DNA from: Aspidapion aeneum
Lineage: Eukaryota; Arthropoda; Insecta; Coleoptera; Brentidae
DNA: 64,000 nucleotides
Direction: 5' to 3'
Assembly: GCA_963576565.1 (NCBI GenBank)
Contig: OY755044.1
Location: forward strand, 57,340,108-57,404,107
Part shown: positions 20,660 to 32,942 of the stretch, one piece after another
Layout: each line of letters starts with the position of its first letter
Position numbering within the stretch: position 1 is the first letter of the stretch
Translations under genes and position numbers: made by a program
Notes under the pieces: generated by a model
The model's input: the letters and a program-made list of their open reading frames with translations, nothing else
What the model was told of the DNA's origin: nothing
The model's database searches: none

Positions 20660-22227
20660 CCTTTAGTAGAAACTAATATAAGCATAATAGCAGTCTACGC
20701 ACCATCAGATGACGAAAGAGTAGCTACAAAACAAATGTCCTTTAATCAACTTGATGAGACTATCACAAAAATCGGTAATACCAGAGAAATAATTATGCTT
20801 GGCGATTTTAATAGCCGAACTGGTAGGCAAACCCAGAGCAAAGTGATAGGACCATTTGGAGAGGAAGTAACAAATGAGAATGGCTTAAGACTGATGCAAT
20901 TGTGTGAAACCCACAACCTAAAAATAAATAATGGTTTTTTTAAACATAAGGATATTCGATATACCTGGATTCAGCCAACAAGAAATCTTAAATCAATTAT
21001 TGATTATGCTATAGGTGGACAACACTCGCATTTAAAGTGGTATGATGTGCGAGCACTTCGTGGTGTTACCTGTGGATCTGACCACCATCTGGTAAAAGCA
21101 AAAATATTATTCCCTTTATGAAAAACAAATAAGGACGAAAGTATTAGAGAAAATGAAAACCTAGAATGCATCGAAGATAATCAGAAATACAACTTTAGAA
21201 GTCTAGAAATCGAAACTACTCAAAGATTTTATCAGAACCGATTAGATGAAAAATTAATAAACACAAATCACTCATTTGAAGAGATATATACAAACATAAT
21301 AAAAAGCTTGAAGGAAGCAAGCAACGAAGCTGTTGGGTACCAAGATAATAGAAATAAAAGGAAGATGTGGTGGACGGACAAAATACAGGAAATGGTCAAA
21401 GATAAAAAACGCACATACTTGAAATGGCTCAGTACTAAGGAGCAAAGAGATCTAGAAATCTACAGGGAAACCAGAAGAGAGCTAAGAAATTTGATACGCA
21501 CAGAAAAAAATAAAAAGTTCGAGCGCAAGTGCCACGACATAAACACACACGTAGGAGGTAGTCAGAGTTCTGAAGTATGGAAATTCATTTCTACAGTAAA
21601 AAACCCAACAAAAAAAAAGTAAACATCCAGATAATCAAACCAGAACAATAGACAGAACACTACAAGGGACTGCTGCAGGAGACAAGACCCGAATATCTGG
21701 TAGCCTCTCCAAGAAGAGACATAGAAGTACATGGAGAGGAAGTAATTATCGAAAAAGAAGTGATAAAGAATAATAATAAAAAACTTAAATCCGGAAAAGC
21801 TAGCGGACTTGGGGGAATATATGCTGAAATGCTCAAATATGGATCAGAGAAACTACTCGAAAATCTCATATATATTATTAATCAATGCATAAACGGACAT
21901 CCAGTACCTAATGATTGGAAAATTGCATTCATATCCTCAATACATAAAAAAGGAAACAAGCTGGATTGCAACAATTACAGAGGAATTTCAGTAACCAGTA
22001 CTCTAAGTAGATTGTACGGTAGGATTCTTAGAGATCTAATAGAGAACGATTTTCATGAACAAGAAGAAGAAGAGCAAAGTGGGTTTCGCGCAGGCAGATC
22101 TTGTAGTGATAATGTTTTTTGTCTTATGTCTCATGTTACCTTTGTGGATCTACAAAAAGCATATGATACCGTTCCAGTAGAAAAATTATGGACAGTTTTA
22201 GAGCAAGCTAATATCAATCATACATAC
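20660..22227 (+). pseudogene. RTE-type LINE, 5' half (endonuclease and start of RT)
   Basis: The endonuclease shows AVYAPSDDERVATKQ, IIMLGDFNSRTGR and CGSDHHLVKAKI at about 20690-21105. A TGA at 21119 interrupts the frame, which then continues in the same phase through a basic linker (ENQKYNF-like to RTEKNKKFERKCHDINTH). After a shift near 21610-21760 the RT begins: SGKASGLGGIYAEMLKYG, HKKGNKLDCNNYRGIS, GFRAGRS and FVDLQKAYD (the palm D). The frame is then cut at 22227 by the gypsy LTR, which adds a few codons and a stop. The rest of the RT resumes at 52227, 30 kb away, in the same frame. The copy is 5'-truncated near 20660. Confidence 0.88.
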
Positions 22228-25200
22228 TGTGGCCAATTAAAATTGTGGGTTGGGTAACATTTTGTGACACTGTGAATAGAACAATAACACTGTGCCTATT
22301 TGTGATACAAAAAGAATTACTGAATGATTAAACAAATATCTGGAAGCAGAACTGTATTTTCCAGCTAGGTGAAACATTGATATGCCCGGTAACTTTTATA
22401 CAGTGAAGAAGGGAGGGTTCAGAAATAAGAAAATTTTAAGTGCGCCACAGTGTTTTAATACCAATGTTTTACAAAGAAGATCTTAAATAAAATACAGTTC
22501 AACTCAAACGTTGTAGCCAAACAATGAAACTCTACCTACTTCCGAGGCTTCTAGAGTATCTGTGTAATTAAAAAACCAAAAAAAATTGACTAATAAACAA
22601 AATAAAATTCTAAAAGATTCCTAAATGAATCAAAATGACACAAATAGAAAGTTCCTTATAGGTAGATGCACATTTCCAACAGGTCACAGTTTACCTACAT
22701 TTGAGTCAGTAGCGTAAGACTCAATTATATGAATGATTGTTAAAAAAAATATGCTTCCAAAATTATTCCGTCATAGGGAAGATCTGGACCAAATATCTGC
22801 TGTCATCATTCTACGTTGGGTAGAATGAGACAGACAGCAACCCAGTCCGAGGTCTACAACATGAGGTAAAGCAACGTAAGGAAACCGCTAAAAAAAATAT
22901 AATCTCATCTCTCTTTTGTCTCTGCAAAGTTGGTCATTGGGTTGTAAAAATAACACAAAAATTAGTTCATCTTGTTTATTTTAGGTGTAAACCTACTGTA
23001 AAAAAAACTGGAAACATGAAATATGTTTAAAAAAAAGATGAAACAAGTTCGGGCTAAAATAGCAAGGCACTTCAATTGTATTATAAAAATTATAAATAAA
23101 TAGTTATTCCGCAAAGGTGTGGTTATGACGTCATACCCTACCTTACGGTTACAAGAAGTGGCAAAAATTATGCTTATATATAAAAAAAATTAAGAAAATT
23201 ATATTTAAAGGCTTGCTCCTACCTTGGTCCTTTAATTATTGATTACTTGTTGGTGTTTTATTAAACCTGGAAGTGGTGTTCTCCGACATTCCTCACTGCT
23301 ACTGCTGCTCCTGGTTTGTTCTGTCCGCGCCTCCCCTAGTGCCCGCTTAGCACATCACGCTAGGGCAGCACATGGTTGTGGAAAATGTTGCTGATTCTTG
23401 CCCGAGCATAAAACCCTGTGGAAAATAAAATGTTTCAGTTTCCTGGAATTCGTCTATTTTGCACGAAGTTCCCCTACACCGAGTAACTTAAATCACGAAC
23501 CCCATGTCGACTCAATAAAATAAAGCAGATTTAAACAGATGAACTAAAATAATCCTAACGTACCTTTCCTAGGGTTACAATGCTACACCCGGCTTCACAC
23601 CAGCGTCCAGCACAACTGTCCCAGTGATGGATTGGACAGGGCTGTAGACAAAGGAGAAAAACAATATATAGTTTTTATCCAAAACGTGGTTTTAAAAAAT
23701 ATATAAAAAAAACTCCCCACGTCTTTTGTCGAAAAAGTACATTTCACACGAAAAATAATTACAATTTGGGAGGCAAATATTATCTTGAAGAGTTCTCAAA
23801 TAATAAAAAAATAAAAAAATAAAATCGAACTTACCACTGCTCTTTCCGTAGGAATGGCGTAGGTCGCCTTTTCGCTACACAATCTTTCTTAAGAAAGAAT
23901 TCGTAAATTTTTAACATACATATATTTTTTTTTAAACATACTCTTCTGACCTCTTTTCCGGGATCCTAGAGAATGTGAAACATAACCGTTGTCACGGGAT
24001 CGCGAACGTAACCGAACCGTGTCAATGTAGAATAGGGCTTTTTTAAGAACTCCGGGGAAAAGGTCAGGAGAGTATCCTGGTTGTCTCATGGGTTGCAGTA
24101 CGAATCGCGCAGGCAAGTTTATGTATTTGTTCGTCCCACTTCCTGTGGTTGTCTTTCACATAACAACATAACATGGTTTTTAACGTACGATTCGTCCTTT
24201 CTGTTGGATTCGCTCTGGGGTGATAATACGGATTATACTGAATTTTAACCTGATAACTCTCAGCGCAACGTTTAAGCTCATTACTTTTGTACTGAGGTCC
24301 ATTATCACATAGTATCAAACTACTTGCTCCTCAAGATGCTTGACAACTGCTTGAGTAGGGGCTGTTCACATTGGAAAAACTAAGGAAAACTTACTGTGTA
24401 CTGTGTGTATTCTTCAAAGAGGATACGAGCCGTCCACGAGAATGCCTCACGAAGGACTCACTTCTACAGTTTCTAGGATATCTCCTGCAATTGCTGCAGT
24501 GCCAATAACCAAAAAAACAATGGCGATCCCAGAAACTGTTGTCGACCCACCGCCGACTCTTTAGGAAAAGACAAAAGATACTTCGTCGAGAACACAAAAA
24601 AATGAAGTTGCCGGAAATCGATCGTAGATCTGGTGGGGACAGTACACAGTACCAACCTAATTTTCCCGGTTAAATTCAAATAAGGATGCAAACCTATTTA
24701 TAAAAAAAACGCTCTCGTCGAAAAATCACTAACTCCGGTTTGCGAGACTGGAGAAAAAACCGCGGTTTTCAAACTAACCAATGATGAAATACACTAACAC
24801 TTTCGTACCGCTATATAGGGGGCAGCATCGACCAAGGGGATATCGAAAATACGTAAAACGCACATTCAGGTGTTGTCAGATCTATTTCCACGGTTGAAAT
24901 TTTTATAACAAGGACATCGAGACACCCTCCATACATAGACCGAACATTTGCCTACCGGACCCCCGCCGACATAGCAAGTAGGAGGAAAATAACCAGCAGG
25001 ACTATAAGAAGCTCAGCATTGAGACCATCAACTGTAAAATCAATTACTGGAGATCAGAGCATGCATCAAACCCAGGAATATTCGAACACTCAACCAATTC
25101 CCATATGAGTAAAGCCATACTAAGTGTAGAATTTAGTTGTATTTTAGTTACAGTTTTAGTCAAAAGTTTCCTTTGCTCTTTAGATATGTTTTCTCTATGA

Positions 25201-26092
25201 TTCATATGGTTTGACGCCATTTTTGTAAAATATTTCTACATTAATAAAGTTGTTTCTGAACTTGAACCTAAAAATACACATTGAACTACTGCTTAAACCC
25301 GGCCTAAGAATGTTCAGATGTTAAGTTTGCTCACCACTAGCTAGCCCTACACAACCTTTTAATCCGACTGAGTTAGCTATTAACTTTATATAACTATGAT
25401 TATATATAAATTTATATAATATAAAAATACGATTTTGTTTATTCTTTTAGTCCTGGTTTTTATCCCTCGTTTATCTCCCATTTACAAAAGTGCATAACTC
25501 GTATTTATTTTATCTTCTCCTTATCAAATTAATAAAGATATGAAAGGAGCGAAGCCTCGGTTGTTCCTGGTCGAACCGTGGACCCAAATATATTTTCGTG
25601 CTATCAAAACTAGCTAATCCGTGAAGGATATGAGGTTCGGAAGAGAAATGATTGTCCCAATATCCTCGAAAATAAACATAAGCGAATGAAATGTTCACCT
25701 AAATGTTTTCTCCCTATTACTGAAACCATTTGTGATGCGGCAACGCCGCCATGCCCCAGCAGAACAGCTGTTTATCTTCGTGAACGTCAAAGAAAACTAG
25801 GAAGTTTTACAGATGAACAAAGCAATCAAAAGTTTTTATGTGATTTTTCCCGAAACCTGTGATCTCAAGTTCCAATTACGATGTCCAGATAATGCGATGT
25901 GCGCAGTGTCCACAGTAATTCGATGGAATGCCTCCTTTATCAAGTAATTTTCTGGACAATATATAACCTCCAAACCTAGCTCTATAAAATACCCTTAATT
26001 TGTGTACAGAAAGACGAGTCGAAGAGCCTTGATTATTTACCTAAATAAACAGATATGTAACGTTGCCTTAAACGTAAAAATGACACGTTACA
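22228..26092 (-). repeat. 3' LTR of the gypsy element, 3.87 kb
   Basis: It aligns over its whole length with the LTR at 48974-52222. Differences include a 45-bp block near 22370-22420 absent from the other copy, a shorter block near 22845, scattered substitutions, and a ~540-bp insert at 23873-24410. Short frames inside (for example minus-strand 25698 to 25510, about 62 codons) occur in both LTRs but match nothing that I know. Terminal TG..CA dinucleotides are present. Confidence 0.9.
23873..24410 (-). pseudogene. Captured integrase segment inside the 3' LTR
   Basis: The other LTR lacks this block; there the flanks run from CGTAGGTCGCCTTTT almost directly into CAAAGAGGATACGAGCC. Bases 24064-24390 copy the element's own integrase (compare 26548-26885), including LCDNGPQYKSNE and HPRANPTERTNRTLK, with a 24-bp deletion near 24318. 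The remainder (23880-24063) is unrelated sequence that I cannot identify. This is a rearranged, non-functional fragment, not a separate integrase gene. Confidence 0.85.
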
Positions 26093-26110
26093 TAATCCCC
26101 CCCCCCAACT
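26093..26110 (-). promoter_or_regulatory. Polypurine tract of the gypsy element
   Basis: On the minus strand AGTTGGGGGGGGGG and ATTA stand directly before the 3' LTR start TGTAACG. A purine run abutting the 3' LTR is the plus-strand DNA primer of LTR elements. Confidence 0.85.
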
Positions 26111-26133
26111 TCAAGACGATTAACCTAAAAAGG

Positions 26134-27021
26134 TTAATCGGAGAGGTCCGCTGCCGACTTAAGGTCTTTGGCATGCCAGCTCCCTGGTAGTACTTTAACC
26201 GATGGTTCCTGAAGCTCAAATATCCATGGAGAAATTTTATTCCTAATCACATAAGGACCAACGAATTTCGGAGAAAAACTTCGCAGCATCTGACAACACA
26301 TAGTTCTTCTTCCAAACACGCTGACTCACAACAAAGTTGGGTACCCTTGTACGAAAATTATACTGAACTACGTTTTTCTCTCCCGCCACCTCTAACCTTC
26401 TCTTAATATCCGCATAGAGCTTCCGGAAACCTTCGTTCTTACTTTCAGCTGCAGATTGTACACCATCCTTTTCAGATAACAAAACTGGGTTGGAGTAATC
26501 TTTTCCTGACAAACACATATTCCTACCAAAATTAATAAAGAAAGGAGACATCCTGGTTGTCTCATGGGTTGCAGTACGAATCGCGCAGGCAAGATTATGT
26601 ATTTGTTCGTCCCACTTCCTGTGGTTGTCTTTCACATAACAACATAACATGGTTTTTAATGTACGATTCGTCCTTTCTGTTGGATTCGCTCTGGGGTGAT
26701 AATACGGATTATACTGAATTTTAACCTGATAACTCTCAGCGAAACGTTTAAACTCATTACTTTTGTACTGAGGTCCATTATCACAAAGTATCAAACGGGG
26801 TACTCCGAAGACCATAAATACTTGCTCCTCAAGATGCTTGACAACTGCTTGAGTAGGGGCTGTTCACATTGGAAAAACTACTTACTCAAATAGTCCGTAA
26901 CGACGAGAAGCCAGCAATTACCCTTTGTCGAACGAGGTAGGGGTCCACATAAATCTGTTGAAATAATTTCCCAAGGACGAGTTGGTTTTGGGTGAGATGC
27001 CATCTGATCAGATACACCTTG
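26134..27021 (-). pseudogene. Gypsy integrase, catalytic core and C-terminus (3' piece)
   Basis: The piece carries the DDE core: the first Asp in STDLCGPLPRSTKG (about 26935-26975), the second in LILCDNGPQYKSNE (about 26755-26795), and the Glu in HPRANPTERTNRTLK (about 26655-26700). A C-terminal chromatin/GPY-like segment follows with FVGPYVIRN (about 26240-26270). Frameshifts near 26883 and 26290-26319 break it. The N-terminal zinc-binding part lies at 32943-33100, beyond the CR1 insertion; removing that LINE and one CTTG copy brings the two parts into one open frame. The gene ends 42 bp from the 3' LTR. Confidence 0.88.
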
Positions 27022-27565
27022 GTAGGCAAGTATCTAGTAGTTGCGCTTATGCTGAATAATTTTCGCTCCAGAAAATCAATTTTTAGTACTTGTTAAAATC
27101 GATCAAAAATTTTAAATTTTTTACCAAAATGAAGTGAAAATGTTTTCCTACAACATTCAGACAAAAAAGTGGTAAAAAGTGACAACGAATTAGGTAATAT
27201 TTGAGATTTAATTAACAATTTCTTCTATATTTAGTTTGCAGTTAAAATATAAATTTCTTATCTTAAAAACGTCGGGCATATAGTGATAAGTTGAGAACAA
27301 TTTAAACAGAAGAAAAACTGATGAATTAAAATAAAATAAATTCTATTTAATCTGAATATGTGCATGATATAAATAAATGAAAATTTATAAATTTGTACCA
27401 TAAAACGGGGTTACTTTGGCAGATTTTAGGACATTTTTGACAATAAATCTAAAACCTTCGGCACTAATCCCCAAAAAAATCTCATTGTAACAAACATCAA
27501 TAAAGCTGTAAATACTGAAAATCAAATCAAAAATATTAAGAAAGTCTAAGGCTTAAGTTCTCAAG

Positions 27566-29525
27566 ATGTCCACTTTCAAATGTTGTAAAAGCAAAGAATC
27601 GACGTTGTTCTTTTGCTTGGTATGTAAAAATGCCTTTCACAGAAGCTGCTGGAATAGAACAACTAATAGGCAGTTTACAATACTGAAGGACAGTTTTATA
27701 ATTTGTTCTCAGAACTGTATGACGAACGTTACGAATAGAGATCCAGATACGTTTGACATTTTAAATGCTATTATAAGTGATTTAAAAGTTGAAATTACAG
27801 TCGAACCTCTATAACTCGAACCTGAAGGGACAACCAAAACAGTTCGAGTTATGGAGAGTTCGAGTTATAGAAACTCGAGTTACATAGTTTAAAATACATG
27901 TAAAAAGTGCAGGGACCGCTTAAAAGGTTCGAGTTATAGGGGGGTTCGAGTTATAGAGGTTCGAGTTAGAGAGGTTCGACTGTAATGATAAAGATAGGTA
28001 TATCGAAAGACTTAAGCGCAATTCAATGTCTGTGGTAAATGATGCCTCACAATGTGAAGAGGAATATATAAATGAAATTCAGGAGAAGCAATGCAAAATA
28101 GATGCATTGGAAAAGCGCATTGAAGAACAACAACAAGCAATTAACAAACGAAAAAAGGAGGTGGCCTCTAAAGCCTTTCAAGTACAACCCCTTGTTAAAT
28201 CTTTATCGTGTCAAACTACTATTTTTGAATTGAATTCTTCTGCTGCTCAAACGGACGTAACTGGGGTATCCTGTGTCAACTGTAAAAATGACAAAGTTCG
28301 CGATGATTTGCTTAAAGAAAAACAACAATTATTAATAGTTGAATTAAGAAAAAAAATTACGGAGACTGAGGTAATAAATAAAGAGTTTTCTCAGGAAATA
28401 ATGGCTAAAAACGACAACATATTAACACTGAAAAGCGAATTGGAAGAAATAAAGGAAGTCAGTAAAAATATGATCGAATCCATACGTATGTTGGAAGAAG
28501 ATATAACGATTCATCAGATGGAATCGAAAAAATTCAAGCTACAATCTGACAAACAACTCGCTAAACACCCCACAAGCGAGGATATACACAGCAAAAAAGA
28601 TGAACATACACGGTCAAAGATTGGAATTATCAATGAAAATTTAAGAAATGCGACGTGCAAAAACAAGAATAACGCTAACAATAGTATGAGCAATAATGTA
28701 AACGACAAAAACGAAATCGACAATCACAAAAAAACCAACATTAAAAGCAAAAATAATATTGACAACAATCAAGAAGATAATGTTATCGACAGAGCGCACA
28801 ATAAAACGGAGAAACAAACAGTTCTTTTGTTGACAGATGAATACGGAAAATATCTGCTTCCGTATTTGGACAGACTTTTATCTTTTGACTATCGGGTTCA
28901 AGCGATTTGTAAGCCTAATGCGACATTCAAAGACGTGATAAATGGATCAAAGGATTGGATCTCTAGGATGACCAATAAAGACTATGTAGTGGTTTCAGCG
29001 GGTCTTAACAATGACGATATTTATCTAAACGATTTAAGTCTTTTATCTAATATGTGTTTTTATACCAATCTCGTCATTTGTACAACACCTGCTAAATACG
29101 AGGGGTATCTTCCTTATAGACAAATGGAGTTTGTCAATAATAAAATTGTGAAATTCGTTACAAATCTTAGACAATTTGCGACTAATATAAATTTTTTGGA
29201 CTTGTTTAATAGGTTTAGATACACTGACTACTGTAAATATGGTATATTTCTTAACAGGAGAGGCCTTACAAAAATGGCGTCCTTTATTGTAAGTTTTTTA
29301 TCCGATTTTAAAAAGAATACTTATTCTTGTTTGAGAATGGTCGAAACAGATTGTGGTTTGACTTTGTCTGGGCTTAATACACATAAGGATAATAACACCT
29401 CAATAATTCAAATTATTGAATGTGATTCCCCCACCAGCTCTAGCCAACAGTCAGATAACAATCAAGATTTTGACTCGATCGGTCAGAATAGCAGAGGTAG
29501 AGCATCTAATGTTTCAAATTTTTAA
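27566..29525 (+). pseudogene. CR1 ORF1: PHD-like finger, coiled coil, SGNH-like domain
   Basis: The first 77 codons (27566-27797) give CCKSKESTLFFCLVCKNAFH and SCWNR..ICSQNC, a C4HC3 PHD-like zinc finger. After the MITE the frame continues at 27985 with a glutamate/lysine-rich coiled coil (about 28060-28560), a CVNCKNDK knuckle-like site (28273-28296) and an N/K-rich linker. A domain follows near 28815-29310 with LLTDEYGKYL, YVVVSAGLNNDD, CTTPAKY and GIFLNRRGL. The block order (a D/G nucleophile loop, then GxNN, then a late R/H region) recalls the SGNH-hydrolase domain known in ORF1 proteins of CR1-type LINEs, although the usual Ser and His are not clearly kept. Without the MITE and one TA the frame is 590 codons long and unbroken. 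Confidence 0.75.
27798..27982. mobile_element. 185-bp pogo/Tigger-like MITE
   Basis: Terminal inverted repeats start CAGTCGAACCTCT and end AGAGGTTCGACTG, imperfect over about 25 bp, with TA on both sides (27796-27797 and 27983-27984). Subterminal TTCGAGTTATA repeats fill both ends. There is no coding capacity. CAGT...AACCTC termini with TA duplication are typical of pogo-group non-autonomous elements. Confidence 0.92.
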
Positions 29526-32318
29526 CCCTTCCCCTCCCAAACGGGGGGATTTAACAAATAAACTTTCGGTTGTGTTACAAAATAACAGATCTCTCAGGAA
29601 TAAAACAGACGATCTGTTTACATTTTTAGAAAACAACAACATTCCAGATATTGTACTACTAACCGAACATTGGTTGCATCCGCAAGAGTGTTTTAACGTG
29701 TCAAACTATCATATAATTTCCATTTCGTGTAGAGAGAACTCCCTTCACGGAGGCACTCTTATTTTATCAAAACCATCCTTAAGCTTTGTTAACATCGAAA
29801 AATACAATTATCTTTTAAATGAAGGAAGTTTTGAGTTTTCAGCGTGCTTCTGTAAGCAATTCAACGTATATTTTTTGCTTGTACCGATCACCTTCTTCCA
29901 GTGTCAAAGAATTTTTAAACAAACTCGACACGATGCTTTCCGAAACCTCTCCAAATTCGAAAGTGATCCTTGCGGGTGACTTTAACATAGATTTTAGTAA
30001 TTCAAATCAAATGGACACCATAATGCTAAAGAATATGTTAACTGCTTATGGTTTGGAAATGCTTGTTGAAGCTTCAACAAGAATTACAGATTTAACTGCG
30101 ACGACCATTGATTTTGCGGTGCTCTAACCTGGGTAATGTTTCTTGTTCAGTCGTTCATTCTGGTTTGTCTGATCATGAAGCTGTTTTGTCTACTTTTTTA
30201 CTAGAAACTGTTTCAGAAAAGCCTAAACGGATACATAAAAGAATTTTTAATACAAATACTCAATTTAAAAATCAGTGTCAAAGAGTCAATTGGCAGGGTA
30301 TTGAACAGTTACCAGAACCCATCTTATCCTTCTACAAAGTTCTTTTGGATAACTTTAGACGAGCGTTTCCACTAAGGTAAGTGAAGCCAAAACAAAAAGT
30401 ATTGAAACAATGGTTGTCCTTGGGCCTAAAAATATCTTCAGTTAATCTACGAAGTTTAAATTACATTAGAAGGTTTTTAAAGGACGAATGGTTTATACTG
30501 TATTGTAATAAATATCGAAATATTCATAAAAACTTAATTAATTTAGCCAAACAAAAACATTACAGCGATAGACTTCAGAATTCTAAAAATGTACAGAAAG
30601 AGAGCTGGAGCATTATAAATGAATTTAGAGGGAACAGTGTACCAAAGAAACTTAATCAGATTGGGGTAGACTGCAACCTTCTAAATGAATTCTACTGCAG
30701 CATTGCCAGTAAGTTGACAGAACACCTTTCAACAAACGAAACTGATCCAATGGAATACCTGTCTGACATTTCCGTCTCAAGCTCGTTTCAATTTAATAAT
30801 GTTGAGCCATCAGAATTACTTGAAGCTTTAAAAGACATTAAAAATAAAAAATCTTCTGGAGAAGATGAAGTTTCGGTCGAAGTTCTAATGAAGCTACCAA
30901 ATAATGCTCTTTTAGCACTCTGTTCCGCTATAAACGACTCTTTTCAGAGAGGCTCATTTCCAGACTGCTTAAAAAGTTCAATTGTTGTCCCGCTTCATAA
31001 GGGCGGCTGTATAGATTCCCCCTCAAATTACAGGCCTATTTCACTTCTCTCAACTTTATCAAAAGTCATAGAAAAAATAGTTAAAAAGCGCATGTGGACC
31101 TACCTCAAAAAGTTTAAGCTTATTACACCAAAGCAGTTTGGATTTCAATCATCCAAAGGAACTAATGACGCTATGTTTAACTTTCTTGACCGAGTCTATA
31201 CTGAGATCAATAAGGGTGAGGCGGTTGCGGCAGTGTTCTGTGATCTGTCCAAGGCGTTTGATTGTGTGGATCACGGAATACTGTTGCGAAAGCTTGAGCG
31301 CTATGGTTTCAGGGGCTCAGTGTTGTCATGGTTTAGGTCTTACTTGACGCATCGTACACAGTATGTGTCGGCATCAGGGTCGTCGTCTTCTTCGTTGGGT
31401 GTAAACTGTGGCGTTCCCCAAGGCTCAGTATTGGGTCCATTGTTGTTCTTGATATATATTAATTATCTTGTTCAGCTGGATATTTTAAGTGAATTTACAC
31501 TTTTTGCAGATGATACATCTGTTTTATGGCACCACAAGGACATTAGCGTTCTAGAGCTGAGCATATTTCAAGATCTGCAAAAATTAAAGAAGTGGTGCGA
31601 TGCAAACCGCCTCTGTTTTAATATTAATAAATCCAACATCCTCAGCTTTAAAGGTAATATCTCGAACATTAACCTCGGTGACCACCCTCTTCACAGTGAA
31701 TCTGTCACCAGATTTCTAGGCCTCCATATTGATGACCAATTACGGTTTGATGAGTACATCTTCAAATTAAGTCAAAAACTTTCATCAGGATGTTTTGCTG
31801 TCAGAAGCGTCAGATTAGAGTTGGGAGCTGATATAGCCAGAAAAGTTTATTTTTCTCTATTCGAATCCCACTTGAGGTATGGCATAGCATTTTGGGGAAC
31901 AGCCTCTCAATATCTGCTAAAACTTTTATTTATTTTACAAAAAAAAGCCATACGCTTTATAGCGGACATATCTCCAAGAGAATCTTGCAGGCGACATTTT
32001 ACAAACTTAAACATTCTCACTCTTACATCAGTTTTTGTACTTGAGACTGCAAGTTTGGTATATAAAAATTATGTTAGCAATGATGGGGGTGGAAATGCAC
32101 AAGTTACTCGACAAAAAAACCATGTAGCATTACCAATTCCTAAAAGGTCTCTTACAAAAAGATCAATAATTTATGAGGGAAGGAAAATATTTAATTTTCT
32201 TCCTGAAAATATTAGATGTGCTGCTTCTGTTAGGATTTTTAGGAAAAAATTGAAAAAATTCTTATTACAAACTCCATTATATACTCTTGACGAATTTTAT
32301 ATCCAAAGCATGTCTTGA
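29509..32318 (+). pseudogene. CR1 ORF2: AP endonuclease and reverse transcriptase
   Basis: The probable ATG at 29509 overlaps the ORF1 stop by 17 nt. The endonuclease spans about 29560-30200: LLTEHWLHPQE, VILAGDFNIDF and GLSDHEAVL (the catalytic SDH). The frame slips near 29850 and again near 30110, and a TAA stands at 30378. From 30381 on, 645 codons are open. They hold the RT with NYRPISLLSTLSKV, VAAVFCDLSKAFDCVDH, GVPQGSVLGPLLFLIYIN and LFADDTSVLW (palm FADD), followed by the CR1-type C-terminus with LQKKAIRFIADISPRESCR. The protein nicks the target and copies its own RNA there. The RT is intact; only the endonuclease half is broken. Confidence 0.9.
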
Positions 32319-32942
32319 CAAAATTTTAATAATTAGGTCAGCTTGTTTTCTGTTTTTTTTTTTAAATATATTGATTGATGTCTAAGCTGACGGGTGATAT
32401 TGTTTTATAGTAAAAAAAAATAGTGTTACATAGGTATGATGTTGTGTCCTTTAACTTTTTTGGACTTTTTTATTTTTTTTATTTTGTTACTTTTTTTTGT
32501 ATTCTTTTTATTGATGGACTTATAATAATAACAATAGGAATCATGTAACTTAGTCTTAGTCCGAAGTAGTTCATATAGCCTTAATAGTCCTTGTTTTTTA
32601 TTTATCTATTTATTGATATTCTTGTACTGAGTATTTTCTTTGGGTGCCAAGCACCTGTATTTGTGTTTGTTCAGTTTTACTTAAGAAAAAAAAATGTAAA
32701 CAATGTTTTCTTAGTGTTATTTTACAGATTTCATGTTAGTATTAGATTTTTTTAAAAATGGTTTCTTTTAGGTATAAAGTCATTTTTCTTCAACTTTTTT
32801 AGACTTTAAAAAAAGAATTAACTCTTTTTGATAAAATAATGATAAAAATATGATCAATCATGTAAATAGTCTATAGCCTACTTTGTCTACAGAACTTGTA
32901 TTCTTGACAATAAAGTATTTTTCTATTCTATTCTATTCTATT
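32319..32942 (+). other. CR1 3' UTR and (TTCTA)n tail
   Basis: T-rich sequence without coding frame ends with AATAAAG near 32910 and then TTCTATTCTATTCTATTC. Short A/T-rich pentamer tails in place of poly(A) are typical of CR1-group LINEs. Confidence 0.8.

Larger units (their letters stand above)
27022..32942 (+). mobile_element. CR1/Jockey-type LINE inserted in the gypsy integrase
   Basis: This is a nearly full-length 5.9-kb non-LTR element with 5' UTR, ORF1 (27566-29525), ORF2 (29509-32318), a 3' UTR and a (TTCTA)n tail at about 32920-32942. It is flanked by CTTG on both sides (27018-27021 and 32943-32946), the target duplication. It lies in sense with the CUB gene and opposite to its gypsy host. 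A pogo-like MITE interrupts ORF1, and ORF2 has two frameshifts and a stop, so this copy is inactive. Confidence 0.9.

Noticed and set aside
24064..24318. Apparent second integrase gene
   Set aside because: It is a deleted copy of 26548-26885 trapped in the LTR.
26093..26134. Envelope gene between integrase and the 3' LTR
   Set aside because: Integrase ends 42 bp from the LTR, so there is no room for one.
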